Source: an uncultured beta proteobacterium
GTDB lineage: Bacteria; Pseudomonadota; Gammaproteobacteria; Burkholderiales; Burkholderiaceae_C
Reading direction: 5' to 3'
Length of the DNA: 64,000 nt
Assembly: GCA_903960915.1 (NCBI GenBank)
Contig: CAJCCO010000061.1
Span: 1 to 64,000, forward strand
In this document: positions 26,309 through 34,953 of the stretch, piece after piece
How the letters are laid out: each line of letters begins with the position of its first letter
Numbering within the stretch: position 1 is the first letter of the stretch
The notes under the pieces: model-generated
The model's input: only the letters and a program-made list of their open reading frames with translations
The model's database searches: none
Told to the model about the DNA's origin: nothing
Made by a program: the position numbers and the translations under genes

Positions 26309-26590
26309 TCAGCGTTTCAAGTCCCTGTAAAAGTTCTCGTGCGGCCCCAGGGCTTCCAGATAAATCAGGCGCACAGTGTCTTCTCGGGTGTACCCCAGCA
26401 GATACAGCTGACCCTGGCTGCGAAATTTATAGACCCACAACTGGTCCAAATCGCCTTTTTTGCGCTCGCCCACGTCGGGGTTGCCGGCAACCGCAGCTAC
26501 GGCTGCATCTGTATCGGCAATCAGACTGGCTTGCATCAACTTTTTGTAAACGCGGGCAAATCGCCGCGTTTGCTGGACTTGCCAGCTCAT
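26309..26590 (-). CDS. RelE/ParE-family toxin
   Basis: The 93-residue protein begins MSWQVQQTRRFARVYKKL and contains GERKKGDLDQLWVYKF, YLLGYT and the C-terminal GPHENFYRDLKR, a recognisable RelE/ParE-superfamily toxin of the kind paired with ParD-like antitoxins. It overlaps the antitoxin stop by four bases and lies on the strand opposite the restriction genes. Whether it cleaves mRNA or poisons gyrase cannot be told from sequence alone. Confidence 0.82.
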   Translation of the reverse strand: MSWQVQQTRRFARVYKKLMQASLIADTDAAVAAVAGNPDVGERKKGDLDQLWVYKFRSQGQLYLLGYTREDTVRLIYLEALGPHENFYRDLKR

Positions 26591-26841
26591 GCGGGCTCGG
26601 TGTCAGAGGCACCACTGGGCACACTGCGGGCCACAAAAGGGGTGCTGTCCTCTCGCGCCTCGGCCAGGCTCATAAGGCTTTCAGCAATGAACGATGCAGG
26701 CAAATCGGGGTTGTCGAGCGCAGCGCGGCCCACTTTGGCCCAAAACTCTACCTGCCCCTGCACGGTACGAAATTCCGCTTTGGCGGCCACGCGGGCGGCA
26801 CCGACCAGAGACTCATCAATGCGCATGGAAACAGTGGACAT
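26587..26841 (-). CDS. ParD-like antitoxin
   Basis: About 84 residues from ATG 26841, which is preceded by an AAAGG ribosome site. The N terminus, MSTVSMRIDESLVGAARVAA, resembles a short ribbon-helix-helix or ParD-like DNA-binding motif. TVQGQVEFWAKVGRAALDNP is typical of the ParD-like antitoxin family (PF11903-like), and the C terminus is acidic and Ser-rich as in toxin-neutralising tails. It comes first in the antitoxin-toxin pair, so it likely represses the pair's promoter. Confidence 0.8.
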   Translation of the reverse strand: MSTVSMRIDESLVGAARVAAKAEFRTVQGQVEFWAKVGRAALDNPDLPASFIAESLMSLAEAREDSTPFVARSVPSGASDTEPA

Positions 26842-26954
26842 GGGGTGCCTTTCGTTGTTTACCACAATTGTAGCCAATCACTTGCCTCATTGAAAAGCCG
26901 CATGGAAAAACCATCACATGGGTATGCCTTCAAACACCTCACGAAAAAACCAGC

Positions 26955-29678
26955 ATGACCGACACCGAGCAGCAATTGGCCTTGTCAGCGGGCCTGACCG
27001 TCAAAACCAAGCAGCTCTGCCTGGGCCTCGAATCAGGCGCAGCGGACATTTTGGAACTGGTCACCCCCACCACCGCCGATTTGCTGGCCTGGTGGTTTGG
27101 CGAAGACATGGTGATGGCCCGAGGTGGCGAAGGCCGAGGCCTGAACTTTCATGCGGGACAAAAGCAGGCCATTTTGAACGCCTTCGTGGATCACGAGGTG
27201 CTGGGCGCAGGCCATGAAAGCTGGACACTGCTGGACCTTTATCGCGCCGCTGCACTCGATGCGCTGCTCATTGGCACGCGCTTGAACGAAGTATCAGCAG
27301 ACAAGCATGGGCACCCAAAGTATTGCTTGAAGATGGCCACGGGCACGGGCAAAACCTGGGTGCTGCTAGCGCTGATGATCTGGCAGCTGCTAAACAAAAC
27401 CGCTGCCCTCGCCGAAGGCATGGACGACCCCAGGTTCACCCGCCAGTTCATGGTCGTGGCGCCGGGCCTGATTGTTTATGAGCGTTTGCTCGATGCGTTT
27501 TGCGGCAAGCTGGTTGCCGGTGGCAATGGCTCGCGTGACTTTGCCAGCTCCGATCTGGCCAAATTCGCCGACCTGTTCGTCCCCGAATCGCACCGTGAAA
27601 CCGTGTTTGCTTTTGTGCGCGGCAACGTGTGCAACAAGAACGAGATCGGTCTCAAAGCCACGGGCAACGGCATGATCGCCATCACCAACTGGCACCTGCT
27701 GGCCGAAGGCGATGTGACCGAAGACATTGAAGAAGTTGAAACACTGGGCGCACCGCTGGACCCGCAAGATGTAGTGACCCAAGTACTGCCACTCATGCCC
27801 GGACGCGCCACAGGCAACAGCCTGGACGTGCTGGACCGCCGCTACGCGCGGGGCAACGTGCTGGAGTTTTTGGCGCAGCTACCCGAGCTGATGGTGTTTA
27901 ACGATGAAGCACACCACATCCATGAGTTCAAGCGCGAGGGCGAGACGACCGAGGTGGAATGGCAAAAGAGCTTGAGTCGTATCGCCCAAACCAAGGGCCA
28001 CCGCTTTGTGCAGGTGGACTTTTCGGCCACGCCCTACAACGACGTGGGCTCTGGCAAGAACAAACGCAAGGTCTATTTTCCTCACATCGTGACCGACTTC
28101 GACCTGAAAAGCGCCATGCGTGCCGGACTGGTCAAGTCGCTGGTACTCGACCGCCGCAAGGAAATCGGCGCATTGCCGCTGGAGTTCAAGGCCGAGCGCG
28201 ATGAATCAGGCAACCCTGCACTGAGCGAAGGCCAGCGGGTGATGCTGCGCGCCGGCCTGGCCAAACTTCGCAAGTTAGAAAAAGACTTCGCCACCATCGA
28301 TCCGCACCGCCACCCCAAGATGCTGGTGGTCTGCGAAGACACCACAGTATCGCCCTTGGTGGCTGAATTTTTGCGTGACCAGGAAGGTCTGAGCGAAGAC
28401 GAGGTGATGACCATCGACTCGGGGAAAAAGGCCGAGCTGGGTGAAAAAGACTGGGCACCTGTGCGAGAACGCCTATTCAGCGTGGACCATCACGCCACCC
28501 CACGTGTGATCGTGAGCGTCCTGATGCTGCGCGAAGGCTTTGACGTGAACAACATCTGCGTCATCGTGCCGCTGCGCTCCAGCCAAGCGCAAATTTTGCT
28601 GGAGCAAACCATCGGGCGCGGCTTGCGCCTGATGTGGCGTGACGCCGAATACACGGATATCAAACGCGAAAACCGCGAACTGATCAAGGCCGGGAAAGAA
28701 CCCGGCAGCTTGCTGGATGTGTTGTCCATCGTGGAGCACCCAGCGTTTCAGTCGTTCTATGACGAGCTGATCAACGAAGGCCTGGCGGGCACCACAGGCG
28801 ATGACGACGGTAACGACGCCTCGGCTACGGGTGACGTGATTGCAGCCGAACTGCGCGATCACAACCAGATCGATGTGACCACACTGCCCGCCTTCACGGC
28901 CATGACGGCCGACCAGCTCAAGGTCATGCTGGGCAAAGGCGACATCTTTGTCTCGCAAGACCTGCAAAGCGCTATGCTGTTTGGCGACTACAGGGTGGAC
29001 GGCGCGGTGATGAACGTGAGCGGCTACAACGACTACCTGTCACGCCTGACACGGCGCATCAGCCAGGCACTGAGCGAACCGCTGCCCAAGGGCAACAAGA
29101 TCGCCACACACCTGGCCAAGCCTTACCTGCAGGTCAACACGGCAGAGCTGACAGGCTGGATCGATGACTACATATTGACGCAACTTTTTGAGGGTAGCTT
29201 CAATCCACTGGGGCACGATGAACAAGGCGAGAACTGGCGCCTACTGCTGCTCTCGCCCGTGGTGGACCACATTCATTGGGCACAGGCTGACACGCAAGTG
29301 CTAGCGTTTTGCAAAATCAGCGAAAACCGCCACACGTTTGCCCGCCTGCGTTACGTGAAAGACGACGGCCTGCCCGCCTTCTATTCACCCGACTTTCTGG
29401 TACGCACTGCAGGCGCGGTGTACCTGGTCGAAACCAAAGGCCAGGAACAAACCATTCACTCCAATGTACAACGCAAACTGAAGGCCGCGCTGGCCTGGTG
29501 CGAACGCATCAACAACCTGACTGAAGATCAGCGTGGCGGCCCGCCTTGGCATTACGTACTGCTGGGCGAGGCGATGGTTTACGAATGGCAGGGCAAAGGT
29601 GCTCGGCTGGCGGATTTATTAAATTACGCCAAACTCAGGCCGCTAGGACTTGCAACATTGCCACAGCAATTGATCTGA
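26955..29678 (+). CDS. Type III-like restriction endonuclease / DEAD-box helicase subunit
   Basis: The 907-residue protein has an SF2 helicase core: Walker A MATGTGKTWVLLALM near residue 125, DEAH-type box VFNDEAHHIHEF, motif III VDFSATPYND and motif VI QTIGRGLRL. The C terminus carries a PD-(D/E)xK nuclease signature, SPDFLVRTAG followed by YLVETKGQE. This is the organisation of type III Res subunits. The gene is intact, but the methyltransferase remnant upstream cannot supply the specificity subunit, so it is likely silent or works with another Mod. A toxin-antitoxin pair separates the two. Confidence 0.85.
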   Translation: MTDTEQQLALSAGLTVKTKQLCLGLESGAADILELVTPTTADLLAWWFGEDMVMARGGEGRGLNFHAGQKQAILNAFVDHEVLGAGHESWTLLDLYRAAALDALLIGTRLNEVSADKHGHPKYCLKMATGTGKTWVLLALMIWQLLNKTAALAEGMDDPRFTRQFMVVAPGLIVYERLLDAFCGKLVAGGNGSRDFASSDLAKFADLFVPESHRETVFAFVRGNVCNKNEIGLKATGNGMIAITNWHLLAEGDVTEDIEEVETLGAPLDPQDVVTQVLPLMPGRATGNSLDVLDRRYARGNVLEFLAQLPELMVFNDEAHHIHEFKREGETTEVEWQKSLSRIAQTKGHRFVQVDFSATPYNDVGSGKNKRKVYFPHIVTDFDLKSAMRAGLVKSLVLDRRKEIGALPLEFKAERDESGNPALSEGQRVMLRAGLAKLRKLEKDFATIDPHRHPKMLVVCEDTTVSPLVAEFLRDQEGLSEDEVMTIDSGKKAELGEKDWAPVRERLFSVDHHATPRVIVSVLMLREGFDVNNICVIVPLRSSQAQILLEQTIGRGLRLMWRDAEYTDIKRENRELIKAGKEPGSLLDVLSIVEHPAFQSFYDELINEGLAGTTGDDDGNDASATGDVIAAELRDHNQIDVTTLPAFTAMTADQLKVMLGKGDIFVSQDLQSAMLFGDYRVDGAVMNVSGYNDYLSRLTRRISQALSEPLPKGNKIATHLAKPYLQVNTAELTGWIDDYILTQLFEGSFNPLGHDEQGENWRLLLLSPVVDHIHWAQADTQVLAFCKISENRHTFARLRYVKDDGLPAFYSPDFLVRTAGAVYLVETKGQEQTIHSNVQRKLKAALAWCERINNLTEDQRGGPPWHYVLLGEAMVYEWQGKGARLADLLNYAKLRPLGLATLPQQLI

Positions 29679-29689
29679 GTTGATCAGGT

Positions 29690-30938
29690 TCACAGCGCGC
29701 ACGACCTGAACCCGGTAAACGCATCGTCGCGCTCGGGCTGCAAGAAATAGCGCATAGCGGGGTCACGCAAACGGGGGCGGGTGGCAAACGAGGCGCCGCG
29801 CAGCGCCTTGTGGCTGCCGAAGCTGGGTTCTGAGTGCTCGCGCCACGGGCCAGACTGAAAACCGGGGTAGCCGCGAAAGGTGGTGCCAGTCCATTCAAGG
29901 GCTTCGCCCCAGGCAAAACCGCGCCGCGAGGCGGTGTGCGCAGCCAGGTCCCATTCCACCTCGGCGGGCAGGCGCCGGCCAGCCCAGCGGCACCAGGCAT
30001 CGGCTTCCCACCAGCTCACATGCATGACCGGCTGGGTGCTCTGCATGCGCATGGCTTTGCCAAACAGGGTTTGCGTCACGGCGCCACTGGAGGCGCCCAT
30101 TTGCTCCACATAGCGCGGGCAGCGCCGGCCCTCGCCCTGTGCCTGGGTTTGCAGCCACTGCCAGCCTTGGGGCTGCCAGAGGTCAGCGCGGTCGTAACCG
30201 CCGTCTTGCACAAACTCGACGTATTGCGCCCAGGTCACCAACTGCGCGTCAATCTCAAACTCGGGCACCGCCACCGAATAAGGGGGCTGCTCGTTATCCA
30301 CACTGAAACCACCCTGTCCGGCTGAACGCCCCAGCTGCCACTGGCTAGAAGGCAGCCACAGGGCCGGGCGCATCACTTGCGCAGCAGGCAAAGGACATGA
30401 CCAGGACACGCCCAACATCTGGGCCAGCTGCACCAGCGCTTCGCCCTGCCGGTCTTCATGGAACAAGGCGAGCCGGTAAAAGTACAGGGCATCGTCCTCG
30501 TTGGCCGTTTTTGTCCAGCAGCTCCAGCGTGGTTTCCAGGGTGGCCAGCAGATAGGCACGCACCTGCGCGGGGTCCCAAGGTGCCAGACGGTTCACCCCC
30601 ATTTGCACCACCGGCGGCACGCGCCACAACAGGTCTGCCTGCGGCACCACAGAGGCCAGCCGAGTGGCCGCCGGATCAGCCCCAGGGCCGCGCTGGCGCT
30701 GCAAATTGCGGGCAATCCAATACTCCTGAAACCAGGCCAGGTGGCTCAAGGTCCACAAGGGTGGGTTGAAGCCGGCGGGCGGCGTGCATAGGTTCAAGGC
30801 CTCGCCCAGGGAGGCCTCAAAAGCACTGAGCAATCCGAGCGTCTGGTTGCGCGCATCCATCAAAGCCAGCGACAACACACCGCTGCCGCCCTGGCGCAGG
30901 GTTGCCGTGTCGTTGGATTGAAAAGATTGATGATTCAT
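29690..30938 (-). pseudogene. EgtB/SenA-like sulfoxide- or selenoneine-synthase-type gene, frameshifted
   Basis: Two overlapping frames together encode about 415 residues of an iron-dependent EgtB-family protein. The N-terminal DinB-like half has LWTLSHLAWFQEYWI; the C-terminal half is a formylglycine-generating-enzyme-like (C-lectin) domain with VSWWEADAWCRWAGRRLPAE and the ending GFRSCAL. The frame breaks at a run of five A on the coding strand (30508-30512); removing one A joins LLDK to TANEDDALYFY. The expected second iron-ligand motif HxxxH reads HEDRQ, with Gln for His. The family makes ergothioneine or selenoneine; SenB and SenC partners are not nearby. A sequencing error in the homopolymer remains possible. 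Confidence 0.72.
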
Positions 30939-31010
30939 GCTGAGTAAATTTCATTATTGCCGCAACGCCCTGTGATGCCGCGCTACAGGCGATAAGGCTC
31001 AGGTAGTAAC

Positions 31011-31033
31011 CCTAGGAGAATGCCCTAGATTTT
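31011..31033. promoter_or_regulatory. CCCTAG repeat element upstream of the TRAP operon
   Basis: CCTAGGAGAATGCCCTAG carries two CCTAG elements. Its minus-strand reading contains AAAATCTAGGG, an 11-bp exact match to the palindrome region of the aor/modA promoter (19458-19468). It lies about 115 bp upstream of dctQ and 73 bp upstream of the EgtB-like gene. Confidence 0.45.
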
Positions 31034-31146
31034 GAACGGTTATTGGCCCAGAACACGGTACGATCAGCGCTTCTTGAGAAGTACGCTTGGCAAAACGCCG
31101 AGCCCTCTCTCAAAAATATGTTGTTTTTGAAAGTTAAGGAGACCCT

Positions 31147-31755
31147 ATGCATGCTTTGTTAAAAGTCTCGAAAGCCATTGACTGGGTCAATACCCAGGTT
31201 GGCAAATACGTGATTTGGTTGATTTTGGCCTCGACTGTCATCAGTGCTGTCAACGCTGTGGTTCGAAAGGCCTTTAATGTGAGCTCCAACGCCTACTTGG
31301 AGGTGCAGTGGTACCTGTTTGCCGCCACCTTTTTGCTTTGCGCAGCCTACACCTTGCTCAATGGCGAGCACGTCAAGATTGACGTGATTTACAGTCGTTT
31401 TTCAAAGCGCAACCAAACCTGGATTGATGTGTTTGGCTTCGTTTTCTTCCTGACCCCTTTCTGCCTGGCCATTCTTTGGTATGGCGTTCCTTTTTTCCTC
31501 AAGGGCTTTCACTCGGGTGAGATGTCTTCCAATGCGGGGGGCTTACTGCGCTGGCCGGTCTACGCCATGATTCCCCTGGGCTTTGGTCTGCTGCTGCTGC
31601 AATGCTGGTCTGAGATCATCAAACGTCTGGCTTTCCTGCAAGGCCTGATTAGCGACCCGACAGAGAAGAAAGTGGCCAAAACCCCCGAAGAAGAATTGGC
31701 TGAAGCGATTCAAAAGCTCGCTGAAGAAAAAGCCGCCAAGGCCCACGCGGCCTGA
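31147..31755 (+). CDS. dctQ: TRAP transporter small permease (DctQ)
   Basis: A 202-residue protein with four predicted membrane helices (roughly residues 17-40, 54-75, 90-115 and 135-155). It carries LEVQWYLFAATFLLCAAYTL and GEHVKIDVIY, typical of small TRAP subunits of the mannitol/chloroaromatic/keto-acid class (COG4665). The Lys/Glu/Ala-rich C-terminal tail is cytoplasmic. AAGGAG precedes ATG 31147. The large permease starts 14 bases downstream. Confidence 0.9.
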   Translation: MHALLKVSKAIDWVNTQVGKYVIWLILASTVISAVNAVVRKAFNVSSNAYLEVQWYLFAATFLLCAAYTLLNGEHVKIDVIYSRFSKRNQTWIDVFGFVFFLTPFCLAILWYGVPFFLKGFHSGEMSSNAGGLLRWPVYAMIPLGFGLLLLQCWSEIIKRLAFLQGLISDPTEKKVAKTPEEELAEAIQKLAEEKAAKAHAA

Positions 31756-31769
31756 TCCAGGAGAACACC

Positions 31770-33533
31770 ATGGAATTTTTAATACACAACATCGCGCCCA
31801 TCATGTTTGCAGGACTGATTGTCTTCCTGCTGTTGGGCTTCCCGGTGGCTTTTAGCCTGGGTGCCTGTGGCCTGTTTTTTGGCTTTGTCGGCATCGAGTT
31901 GGGCATCTTGCCCGAGTCGCTGATGCAAGCCTTGCCCCTGCGCCTGTTTGGCATCATGCAAAACGACACGCTGTTGGCCATTCCGTTCTTTACCCTCATG
32001 GGGCTGATTCTGGAACGAAGCGGCATGGCCGAGGATTTGCTCGACACCATTGGCCAGTTGTTTGGCCCCTTGCGTGGCGGTCTGGCCATTGCCGTGATTT
32101 TGGTGGGGGCGCTGCTGGCGGCCACCACCGGTGTGGTGGCGGCTTCGGTTATCTCGATGGGCCTTATCTCTTTGCCCATCATGCTGCGCTACGGCTATGA
32201 CCGGCGCGTGGCCTCGGGTGTGATTGCGGCATCGGGCACGCTGGCGCAGATTATTCCGCCCTCGCTGGTGCTGATCATTCTGGCCGACCAACTGGGCCGC
32301 AGCGTGGGTGAGATGTACAAGGGCGCGTTCATTCCTGGCTTTGCCCTCACCGGTTTGTACCTGAGCTACATCTTGTTGCTGACCTACATTCGTCCCCACT
32401 GGGTGCCTGCTTTGCCTCCCGAGGCGCGCACCATTCGTGAAGACGACGGCACGCCAGGCCTGCGTTCTCTGGGTGTTTTGACTGTTTTGACGACGGCCGT
32501 CGCCATTTACTTTGGCCAACACTACGCGGCGGTGACCAGCTGGTTCACAGGCACCGAGGTGCTGACCGTGGCAAAGGACGAAACGATTGTGGTGTCGCTG
32601 TGCGCCGGCGTCATGCTGGCTTTTGTGCTGGCGGTGATCAACAAGGTAACCCGCTTGGGCTTGTTGTCGCGCATGGCCGAGCGGGTCACCTTTGTGCTGA
32701 TTCCTCCCCTGCTGCTGATCTTCCTGGTGCTGGGCACCATCTTCTTGGGTGTGGCGACGCCTACCGAGGGAGGCGCCATGGGCGCCATGGGCGCTTTCAT
32801 CATGGCCATGAGCCGTGGCCGCCTGAATATGTCACTGCTTAAACAAGCCCTCACCGCAACGGCCAAGCTGTCGAGTTTTGTGGTGTTCATCTTGGTGGGC
32901 TCCACCGTGTTCAGCCTGGTGTTCCAGGGGGTAGACGGCGGCAAGTGGGTGGAGCATCTCTTGAGCTCGGTGCCAGGCGGTCAGGTGGGCTTCTTGATTG
33001 TGGTCAACATACTGATCTTTCTGCTGGCGTTTTTCTTGGACTTCTTTGAACTGGCCTTCATCGTGGTGCCCTTGCTGGCGCCCGTGGCCGAGAAGATGGG
33101 CATCGACCTGATCTGGTTTGGCGTGCTGCTGGGCGTGAACATGCAGACCTCGTTCATGCACCCGCCGTTTGGCTTTGCGCTGTTCTTCTTGCGCAGCGTG
33201 GCCCCGTCAAAGGAATACACCGACAAGCTCACCAAGAAAACGATTGCACCGGTCACCACCATGCAGATTTACTGGGGCGCTGTGCCTTATGTGATTATCC
33301 AAATCATCATGGTGGGCTTGATCATTGCCTTCCCAGGCATTGTGTCGAGCGGGCTGGACAAGACCGAAAAGATTGACCTGGACAAGGTGGTGCTGGAGGT
33401 GCAAGCTGAAGCGCCTGCCCTGGCCGCTTCTGCCCCTGCTGGTGGTGCCTCAGCGGTTGAAGGAGCGGACGCAGCTTCTGATGATGACCCCATGAAAGCC
33501 ATGCAGGAATCCATGGCTAAAGAGAAGAAGTAA
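31770..33533 (+). CDS. dctM: TRAP transporter large permease (DctM)
   Basis: A 587-residue sodium-coupled permease with at least twelve hydrophobic helices. It is of the longer COG4664 type, with FTLMGLILERSGMAEDLL, GTLAQIIPPSLVLI and LLGVNMQTSFMHPPFGFALF, the last being a characteristic transport-site region. The C-terminal Ala/Glu-rich tail is soluble. It ends at a strong terminator (33567-33599), convergent with the binding-protein gene. Confidence 0.92.
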   Translation: MEFLIHNIAPIMFAGLIVFLLLGFPVAFSLGACGLFFGFVGIELGILPESLMQALPLRLFGIMQNDTLLAIPFFTLMGLILERSGMAEDLLDTIGQLFGPLRGGLAIAVILVGALLAATTGVVAASVISMGLISLPIMLRYGYDRRVASGVIAASGTLAQIIPPSLVLIILADQLGRSVGEMYKGAFIPGFALTGLYLSYILLLTYIRPHWVPALPPEARTIREDDGTPGLRSLGVLTVLTTAVAIYFGQHYAAVTSWFTGTEVLTVAKDETIVVSLCAGVMLAFVLAVINKVTRLGLLSRMAERVTFVLIPPLLLIFLVLGTIFLGVATPTEGGAMGAMGAFIMAMSRGRLNMSLLKQALTATAKLSSFVVFILVGSTVFSLVFQGVDGGKWVEHLLSSVPGGQVGFLIVVNILIFLLAFFLDFFELAFIVVPLLAPVAEKMGIDLIWFGVLLGVNMQTSFMHPPFGFALFFLRSVAPSKEYTDKLTKKTIAPVTTMQIYWGAVPYVIIQIIMVGLIIAFPGIVSSGLDKTEKIDLDKVVLEVQAEAPALAASAPAGGASAVEGADAASDDDPMKAMQESMAKEKK

Positions 33534-33566
33534 GCGGCTGCGGCACCTGCGGGTGCTTCATCAGAC

Positions 33567-33599
33567 AAGCCCCGTGGCGTTCTAGCCCGGGGCTTTTTT
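33567..33599 (+). terminator. Rho-independent terminator after dctM
   Basis: Stem AAGCCCCG/CGGGGCTT with a 13-base loop, followed by six T (33594-33599). Confidence 0.85.
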
Positions 33600-33636
33600 C
33601 ATGGGCAAAACTCCACTGCGCGGACGAGCGCAGACG

Positions 33637-33665
33637 AAAAAAAGCCCCGTGAATAACACGGGGCT
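33637..33665 (-). terminator. Rho-independent terminator after dctP (minus strand)
   Basis: Stem AGCCCCGTG/CACGGGGCT with a five-base loop. On the minus strand it is followed by a run of T (A at 33637-33643 on the plus strand). It shares its AGCCCCG core with the opposing dctM terminator. Confidence 0.88.
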
Positions 33666-33697
33666 GGACTCGAAGCTTAGAGCTTGCTAGAAACTAC

Positions 33698-34777
33698 TTA
33701 CAGTTTCTGGGCTTGCATGAAGCTGTCGAAACGGGCTTCTGTAAAGCGGAACCACAGGTTCTGGTCCTTACGGAAAGCAGACATGTCGTCGTAGACTTTT
33801 TTCCAGTTGGGGTTCTTGGCGCTGATCTCTGCATACAAGGCCATGGACTCCTTGAAGGCCAGGTCGAGCACATCTTTGGGGAATGGCAGCACCTTGGTTT
33901 TGTTGCCCACCAACTGCTTGAGGGCTGTAGGGTTCTTGGCATCGTACTTGGCTTGCATCTCAACGTGGGCGTAAGACGCGGCAGCTTCGACAATCGCTTT
34001 GTATTCTGGCGTCAGGGCTTCAAAGGCCTTGTTGTTGATGAACACGTCCAACTGAGGACCGCCTTCCCACCAGCCGGGATAGTGGTAGAACGGCGCTACT
34101 TTGTTGAAGCCCAGTTTCTGGTCATCGTAAGGACCGACCCACTCAGCCGCGTCAATCGTGCCTTTTTCCAGGGCTTGGTAAATTTCGCCGCCAGGAATGT
34201 TCTGGGGCACACCACCCATGCGCTCAATCACTTTGCCGGCAAAACCGCCAACGCGGAATTTCAGGCCTTTGATGTCTTTAGCGGACTTGATTTGTTTGCG
34301 GTACCAGCCACCCATTTGGCAACCGGTGTTACCGGCTGGGAAGTTGACGATGTTGTACTTGGCGTAGAACTCGCGCATCAGCTTGCCGCCGTTGCCTTCG
34401 TACATCCAGGCGGTCATCTGACGGCTGTTCAGACCGAAGGGAATGGCGCAGCCCAAAGCAAAGGTTTCGTCTTTGCCGAAGAAGTAGTAAGGCGCGGTAT
34501 GGGCGCATTCCACCGTGCCGTTTTGCACGCCGTCAACCACACCAAAGGCGGGCATCAGCTCGCCAGCCGCGTGGGTAGAGATGGTGAACTTGCCACCGCT
34601 CATCTCACTGACTTTTTTGGCGAACGTGTCAGCAGCACCAAAAATAGTGTCCAGGGATTTGGGGAAGCTTGATGCCAGGCGCCAGCGAATAGTGGCCTGG
34701 GCATGGACAGCAGGCGCAACGCCCGCAGCCAATACGCCGGCAATTCCGGCGTTTTTAATTACTGAACGACGATCCAT
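33698..34777 (-). CDS. dctP: TRAP transporter periplasmic binding protein (TakP/DctP-like)
   Basis: A 359-residue protein with a Tat-like leader (MDRRSVIKNAGIAGVLAAG, cleavage after VHA near residue 26). The mature part has RWRLASSFPKSLDTIFGAAD, QNGTVECAHTAPYYFFGK, GLKFRVGGFAGKVIERMGG and the Trp-rich YHYPGWWEGGPQLD, which match TakP-type 2-oxo-acid and related binders. It is convergent with the permease genes, an unusual arrangement because most TRAP operons are unidirectional. A palindrome at 34882-34900 may control it. Confidence 0.9.
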   Translation of the reverse strand: MDRRSVIKNAGIAGVLAAGVAPAVHAQATIRWRLASSFPKSLDTIFGAADTFAKKVSEMSGGKFTISTHAAGELMPAFGVVDGVQNGTVECAHTAPYYFFGKDETFALGCAIPFGLNSRQMTAWMYEGNGGKLMREFYAKYNIVNFPAGNTGCQMGGWYRKQIKSAKDIKGLKFRVGGFAGKVIERMGGVPQNIPGGEIYQALEKGTIDAAEWVGPYDDQKLGFNKVAPFYHYPGWWEGGPQLDVFINNKAFEALTPEYKAIVEAAASYAHVEMQAKYDAKNPTALKQLVGNKTKVLPFPKDVLDLAFKESMALYAEISAKNPNWKKVYDDMSAFRKDQNLWFRFTEARFDSFMQAQKL

Positions 34778-34881
34778 AAGGTGATCTCCTGATGTGTTGA
34801 AAGTGAAATAACGTCATGCGGTTGACGCAGCTTCGACTTGTAAAGTCTGCCCTCATTGTAGAAAGCCGCAAGCATGTCAAC

Positions 34882-34900
34882 ACAAGGGGTTAACCCTTGT
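34882..34900. promoter_or_regulatory. Palindrome upstream of dctP
   Basis: ACAAGGGGTTAACCCTTGT is a 7-bp inverted repeat (ACAAGGG/CCCTTGT) around GTTAA. It is placed 105 bp upstream of the dctP start and 54 bp after the dxs stop. It is AT-centred and lacks a T run, so an operator is more likely than a terminator. Confidence 0.5.
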
Positions 34901-34953
34901 CGCCACACTGCTTTGCGAGAATTCTGGTAAGGAAGCTGGTTGGCCAACGCCAC

